Below are positions 6,054 through 8,999 of a stretch of 8,999 bases of DNA, one piece after another. Within the stretch, counting starts at the first letter, position 1. The number at the start of each line of letters is the position of its first letter. The translations under genes were made by a program, and so were the position numbers. The notes beneath the pieces are model-generated. The model was not told the DNA's origin and made no database searches. It worked only from the letters and a program-made list of their open reading frames with translations. Origin of the DNA: SM23-73-3 sp965369445 (lineage in GTDB: Bacteria > Zixibacteria > MSB-5A5 > SM1-73); NCBI GenBank assembly GCA_965369445.1, contig CBDUQU010000124.1, positions 1 to 8,999 of the forward strand, written 5' to 3'.

Positions 6054-7283
6054 ATGTCGTACGAATTCTTCATAGCCAAAAGGTACTTAAGGTCCAAGCG
6101 GAAAACCAAATTCGTCTCGGTCATCACCCTGATCTCCATTGGTGGAGTGTTAATCGGGGTAACCGCCCTGGATTTCATTCTCTCCATGATGAACGGATTC
6201 GAAAAGGAGGTTCGCTCCCGCATCATCGGCACCACTGCACACGTCAGCGTGTTTTCCACCTACGAAGAGGGAATCGACAATTACCAGGAACTCATTCCCC
6301 AGATCAAAGAAGCAAAACATGTTGAAAACGTAGCCCCATACATCTATTACAAGGCTGCCATCGCCTCCAAAACCGGCAGCGACGGTATTGTGGTCAGAGG
6401 CATCGACCCGGAGAAAGAGAAGCTGGTCACCGATGTGGAGAGAAATCTCAAAGTGGGAAGCTTGGAGTTGGATAAGGATGAAGACGAGCTTCCCGGAATC
6501 CTCTTGGGGGCCACGCTGGCGGACAGGCTGGGGGTGGAGCTGGGTGACAACGTGGTCCTCTTTAGCCTGAAGGAGGGCTCTCTGACAACCGGTTGGAGTC
6601 AACCTAAGGCTTCCAAACTCAGGCTGAGAGGGATATTCGAGACCGGAATGTATGAGTATGACGCCTCCATGGCTTACATCTCTCTCTCCACCGCCCAAAA
6701 GCTCTTCAATTTGGGCAGCAGGATAACCGGGCTTCACGTCAAGCTGGACAATCTGTATCAGGCCAGCAAGGTGGCGGAGCAGTTGGAAGAGAAACTGGGC
6801 TATCACTACTATGCGCTCGACTGGATGCACATGCACAAGAACCTCTTCTCCTGGATGCAACTTGAAAAATATGCCATGTTCATCGTTTTAAGCCTCATCG
6901 TAGCCGTTGCCGCCTTCAACATCATAAGCACCCTGATCATGGTGGTGATGGAAAAGCGAAAGGACATCGGGGTTCTAAAATCGATGGGAAGCACCAATTC
7001 AAGCATAATGAAGATCTTCATGTTCGAGGGATTGGTGGTGGGGGCAATCGGAATACTCCTGGGAACCCTCTTCGGCTATATTCTCTGCTGGATTCAGAGG
7101 AGCTTCAACATAATCTCTCTTCCAGCGGAGATATACTTCATCAGCACCCTGCCGGTGGAGATGCGCCCGCTCGATTTCATACTGGTGGCTTCGGCCGCCA
7201 TGCTCCTCACCTTTTTGGCTACCGTCTATCCTGCCCGCAGAGCCGCCCAGCTTTCGCCGGTGGATGCAATCCGCTACGAATGA
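6054..7283 (+). CDS. lolC: LolC/LolE-family ABC transporter permease (lipoprotein release)
   Basis: 409 residues with the FtsX/LolCE layout. A first membrane helix (about 20-46) is followed by a large periplasmic domain (about 47-270) and three C-terminal helices (about 274-298, 324-348, 373-393), ending VYPARRAAQLSPVDAIRYE. The EKRKDIGVLKSMGST stretch at 300-314 is the cytoplasmic coupling segment that contacts the ATPase. In known Lol systems two such permeases, or one hybrid, work with LolD to extract lipoproteins from the inner membrane and pass them to LolA. LolC and LolE cannot be told apart here. The start at 6054 is chosen because the protein then begins MSYEFFIAKRYLRSK, typical for the family. 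No Shine-Dalgarno site precedes it, because the leader is an AT-rich repeat. No lolD lies downstream in the window. It probably shares a transcript with lysS. The stop is TGA. Confidence 0.9.
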   Translation: MSYEFFIAKRYLRSKRKTKFVSVITLISIGGVLIGVTALDFILSMMNGFEKEVRSRIIGTTAHVSVFSTYEEGIDNYQELIPQIKEAKHVENVAPYIYYKAAIASKTGSDGIVVRGIDPEKEKLVTDVERNLKVGSLELDKDEDELPGILLGATLADRLGVELGDNVVLFSLKEGSLTTGWSQPKASKLRLRGIFETGMYEYDASMAYISLSTAQKLFNLGSRITGLHVKLDNLYQASKVAEQLEEKLGYHYYALDWMHMHKNLFSWMQLEKYAMFIVLSLIVAVAAFNIISTLIMVVMEKRKDIGVLKSMGSTNSSIMKIFMFEGLVVGAIGILLGTLFGYILCWIQRSFNIISLPAEIYFISTLPVEMRPLDFILVASAAMLLTFLATVYPARRAAQLSPVDAIRYE

Positions 7284-7472
7284 CTGTTTGCCGCGTGGCG
7301 CCACCAGCCAGTAAGATATGTAGCCCGGGCTACCGTGCCCCAACATCCGTTCAAGATTTGATATTGACAGGGACACAGAAAGGAGTAAATTGGGAATGAT
7401 AAATCAAGGGAAATTTACCGGAGACAGGGAAGCCTGTTTCGGGCACTAAGTAACCTGACATTAGATCAAGAC
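7284..7472. other. Intergenic region without a supported gene
   Basis: It contains GTGGCGCCAC (7295-7304), a perfect 14-bp palindrome GTAGCCCGGGCTAC (7320-7333) and a small ACAGG/CCTGT hairpin (7424-7437). TTGACA at 7364-7369 has no matching -10 at a suitable distance. A 17-codon frame at 7396-7449 has a purine run upstream but no recognisable product. No T-rich terminator after lolC is visible. Confidence 0.55.
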
Positions 7473-7492
7473 CCACGAGCTAAAGCTCGTGG
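7473..7492 (+). repeat. REP-like hairpin 1 (solitary)
   Basis: Stem CCACGAGC/GCTCGTGG with loop TAAA, followed by CAA. It is identical in stem and loop to the hairpins at 7665 and 8281, but stands alone 62 bases outside the left composite unit. Confidence 0.88.
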
Positions 7493-7554
7493 CAACTTAG
7501 GATTGACGATAGAATGAGAACGAGGACGCCCAAGATCTTTGCCCCGATCTTCAT

Positions 7555-7687
7555 TTGCCACGACCTTTAGGTCGTGGAACCAGGGAACAAAGAAACCTTT
7601 TGGGCTTTAGCCCACAGGATGAAGAGGTTAAAACCCCGGGGTATATTTATATTCGATTCAAAACCCACGAGCTAAAGCTCGTGGCAA
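7555..7687. repeat. Composite REP unit, left copy (three hairpins)
   Basis: 133 bases bounded by the 9-bp inverted repeats TTGCCACGA and TCGTGGCAA. In order: hairpin CCACGACC-TTTA-GGTCGTGG (7558-7577), hairpin TGGGC-TTTA-GCCCA (7601-7614), palindrome ACCCCGGGGT (7633-7642), and hairpin CCACGAGC-TAAA-GCTCGTGG (7665-7684). The first two read in the reverse polarity (TAAA loop on the minus strand) and the last in forward polarity. The same order recurs at 8186-8303, so this is a defined unit and not chance hairpins. Confidence 0.85.
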
Positions 7688-7722
7688 TGAGCAATGGGCG
7701 ATCCACCGATCAGAAGACAAAG

Positions 7723-7727
7723 AAGGA
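7723..7727 (+). promoter_or_regulatory. Ribosome-binding site of the transposase gene
   Basis: AAGGA, nine bases before ATG 7737. It supports that ATG as the original start, although the frame is interrupted 11 codons later. Confidence 0.6.
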
Positions 7728-7736
7728 ACTGAATCA

Positions 7737-8180
7737 ATGCCATATGTTAGAGTGTGGGTTCATCTGATTTGATCAACGAAAGGCAGGGCGCCGCTACTGA
7801 CAAAGGAATTGAAGACAGAAGTACTGGTACACATCAGGAACAATGCCTCGCAGAAGGGTATCTTCCTCGATACCATCAATGGTGTTGCTGACCACGTCCA
7901 TGCGCTTGTGTCGCTCCGAGCAGATCAGACGATTGCCAAGGCGGCGCAACTCCTCAAAGGAGAATCCTCACATTGGATTAATGAGCAGAACCTGGCCCGT
8001 GGAAAGTTTGAATGGCAGGATGAATACATTGCCGTCTCGGTCAGCGAATCGGTTGTGGACAGAGTACGGAAATATATCAACAATCAAGAGGAATACCACC
8101 GGAGGAAAACCTTTGCTGAGGAATATCAGGATTTCACGAAGAAATATGGCTTTGCGATCTTAGCCGCGAATCCAAAATGA
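7737..8180 (+). pseudogene. REP-associated IS200-like transposase (Y1/HUH), interrupted by an in-frame TGA
   Basis: The frame spans 147 codons, the normal size for Y1_Tnp/TnpA-REP proteins. It begins MPYVRVWVHLI, then TGA at 7770-7772, then STKGRAPLLTKELK. The family usually has Trp at the TGA position (TGG to TGA), so this is probably a nonsense mutation. The HUH metal-binding motif is intact: His53 and His55 in ADHVHALVS. Tyr113 in KYINNQE is the likely nucleophile. Conserved blocks KGESSHWINE, FEWQDEYIAVSVSESVVDRVR and FTKKYGF follow. Such enzymes cut single-stranded DNA at hairpins through a 5'-phosphotyrosine link. A restart inside the gene would lose the first beta strand. TGA also ends this frame at the family's normal length, so recoding of TGA as Trp is unlikely. 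Homologous hairpin units flank the gene. Confidence 0.88.
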
Positions 8181-8185
8181 GAATG

Positions 8186-8303
8186 TTGCCACGACCTTCA
8201 GGTCGTGGAACGAAAAGGACTCCAAAATCCGACTGGGCTTTAGCCCACAGAGTTAGAGGGCTGAAACCCGGATTTCAAAACCACGAGCTAAAGCTCGTGG
8301 CAA
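8186..8303. repeat. Composite REP unit, right copy (three hairpins)
   Basis: 118 bases with the same terminal inverted repeats (TTGCCACGA and TCGTGGCAA) and the same order as the left copy: CCACGACC-TTCA-GGTCGTGG (8189-8208), TGGGC-TTTA-GCCCA (8234-8247) and CCACGAGC-TAAA-GCTCGTGG (8281-8300). Text between hairpins is partly conserved (GCCCACAG, a GAGG tract, AAACCC, TTCAAAACC) but shorter than in the left copy. It starts five bases after the transposase stop codon. Confidence 0.85.
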
Positions 8304-8358
8304 TTTGTGATCCGGAGAATAAACATGTCAGAACCCATCATTAATATCTCCTACCCTG

Positions 8359-8410
8359 CACTTCGTCCTGCCTCGCACTGAGAGCCCTCGGCACGAAGTG
8401 AGACTCAGTG
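8359..8410. repeat. Interleaved inverted repeats
   Basis: CACTTCGT (8359-8366) pairs with ACGAAGTG (8393-8400), and CACTGAG (8376-8382) pairs with CTCAGTG (8404-8410). The order a-b-a'-b' would give a pseudoknot-like fold or alternative hairpins. It adjoins dispersed repeat copy B. No gene is visible between 8304 and 8507. Confidence 0.5.
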
Positions 8411-8418
8411 TCGAAGGA

Positions 8419-8452
8419 AGGTCGCTCAGACTTGAGGAGAGCTTGTCGAAGG
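8419..8452 (-). repeat. Dispersed repeat, copy B (inverted relative to copy A)
   Basis: The reverse complement matches 5503-5536 at 31 of 34 positions. It lies 56 bases past the stop of the leftward kinase gene, in the 3' intergenic space. Confidence 0.7.
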
Positions 8453-8507
8453 ATCGAACCCGACGACGTTGATTTCCTTAATGTTAGCCATAAGGGCATC
8501 GCTGAAT

Positions 8508-8999
8508 CTACTGGGTGGCGGGGTTTGTCACCCTAGTATTTCCTTCAGACTCACCAACTATGGCCGGATGATCCGCCCTTGAGCCTTTCTGCGCTTCGGT
8601 TCTCGTTTCGCTGGAAATCGGAAGGGTTATGGTGAAGGTGGTGCCCTCCCCCGGCTCGCTCTCTACGGTTATCTCTCCATTGTGTCTGGAAACGATCCCA
8701 TAAGCCACGCTTAAACCCAGACCGTCGTTCTTCTCCTTTTTGGTGGTAAAGAAAGGATCGAACACCCTGGTTTTGACCTCCTCGCTCATCCCCAGGCCGT
8801 TGTCTATTGCCTTGATCTCCACCTTGTTGTCGCGCATAGCTGTGGTTATCTTGATGCTTCCCCCATCCGGCAGGGCATCGATGGAGTTGTATATCAGATT
8901 GGTCAGAACCTCCTTTATCTCCGCGGCGTCTCCGACCGGCCTGAATAGCTCTCCCAGTTCGGTCTGGATCTCTATGCGAATCCCTTTAGCTCCCGACTC
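8508..8999 (-). CDS. Sensor histidine kinase, C-terminal ATPase domain (5' end outside the window)
   Basis: 164 codons are visible; the gene continues off the right edge on the minus strand. The fragment is a complete-looking HATPase_c domain: N box EVLTNLIYNSIDALPDGG (about residues 30-47 of the fragment), G1 box DNGLGM, F box VFDPFFTTK, G2 box GLGLSVAYGI and the closing GEGTTFTITLP. These bind ATP for autophosphorylation of a His in the upstream dimerisation domain, which is not in the window. The pattern is close to NtrB/PAS-type kinases, but the sensor part is unknown. After the domain there is a polar tail of about 35 residues (from ISSETRTEAQKGS to VTNPATQ) without a recognised fold. 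No response regulator follows downstream on this strand within the window. The stop is TAG at 8510-8508. Confidence 0.92.
   Translation of the reverse strand, partial: ESGAKGIRIEIQTELGELFRPVGDAAEIKEVLTNLIYNSIDALPDGGSIKITTAMRDNKVEIKAIDNGLGMSEEVKTRVFDPFFTTKKEKNDGLGLSVAYGIVSRHNGEITVESEPGEGTTFTITLPISSETRTEAQKGSRADHPAIVGESEGNTRVTNPATQ

Larger units (their letters stand above)
7555..8303 (+). mobile_element. REP/RAYT-type element: transposase gene between two composite REP units
   Basis: A broken IS200-like Y1 transposase gene (7737-8180) lies between two copies of the composite hairpin unit in the same orientation. The unit ends 49 bases before the ATG on the left and starts 5 bases after the stop on the right. 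Known REP-associated tyrosine transposases (RAYTs) are single-copy genes flanked by REP hairpins, which they bind and cleave as single-stranded DNA. The layout matches that. The outer limits of the element are inferred from the repeats; no target-site duplication is expected for this class. Confidence 0.75.

Noticed and set aside
7396..7449. Short rightward frame MINQGKFTGDREACFGH with a purine run upstream
   Set aside because: Only 17 codons with no recognisable family; an AGGAG-like run alone is not enough.
7555..7767. Rightward 70-codon frame crossing the left REP unit
   Set aside because: It is translated hairpin DNA and overlaps the real transposase start in another frame.
7770..7772. 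TGA read as Trp or Gly through an alternative genetic code
   Set aside because: TGA ends the DUF6754-like gene, lysS, lolC and this same transposase frame at or near family-normal lengths.
7473..8300. Possible CRISPR array, because an identical 20-base hairpin occurs three times
   Set aside because: The spacing is irregular (about 190 and 620 bases), other hairpins and a transposase gene lie between, and there are no uniform spacers or cas genes.

Overview
The window is a bacterial chromosome segment of moderate GC content with Gram-negative traits: Sec signal peptides, a periplasmic-type S9 peptidase, and a LolC/LolE-type permease, which implies an outer membrane. TTGACA/TATAAT-like promoters and purine-rich ribosome-binding sites are present. 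TGA ends several full-length genes, so the standard code applies. The mix of a DUF6754-like membrane protein, an S23-type four-helix bundle gene and many intergenic repeats is typical of uncultured candidate phyla, perhaps the FCB side (Zixibacteria, WOR-3 and similar). That placement is a guess, not shown by the sequence.

Layout. Bases 1-1258 hold a leftward pair: a DUF6754-like membrane protein, then the first 24 codons of another small membrane protein, with a 30-bp perfect palindrome between them. A divergent control region (1259-1542) carries a good rightward promoter for a secreted S9 (prolyl oligopeptidase) peptidase at 1543-3528, which ends in a clear intrinsic terminator. Bases 3605-3810 are a tangle of short repeats. 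A near-consensus promoter at 3871-3899 then drives lysS (4009-5493). Between lysS and a LolC/LolE-family permease (6054-7283) lies repeat DNA and a frameshifted four-helix bundle gene. The ends of that gene coincide with 27-bp AT-rich inverted repeats.

Bases 7473-8303 are the most structured part. A REP-associated (IS200-like, Y1/HUH) transposase gene, broken by an in-frame TGA at codon 12, sits between two copies of a 118-133 bp composite repeat. Each copy has three tetraloop hairpins and 9-bp terminal inverted repeats, and one further hairpin lies outside. This looks like a decaying REP/RAYT unit. After another dispersed repeat, the window ends inside the C-terminal ATPase domain of a leftward sensor histidine kinase (8508-8999).

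The genes do not form one pathway. lysS and lolC may once have been a direct operon later invaded by the four-helix cassette. No lolD follows lolC; the mobile repeat region occupies that place. No CRISPR array, tRNA, rRNA or obvious defence system was found. The points most worth attention are the REP/transposase unit, the four-helix cassette and the DUF6754-like protein.
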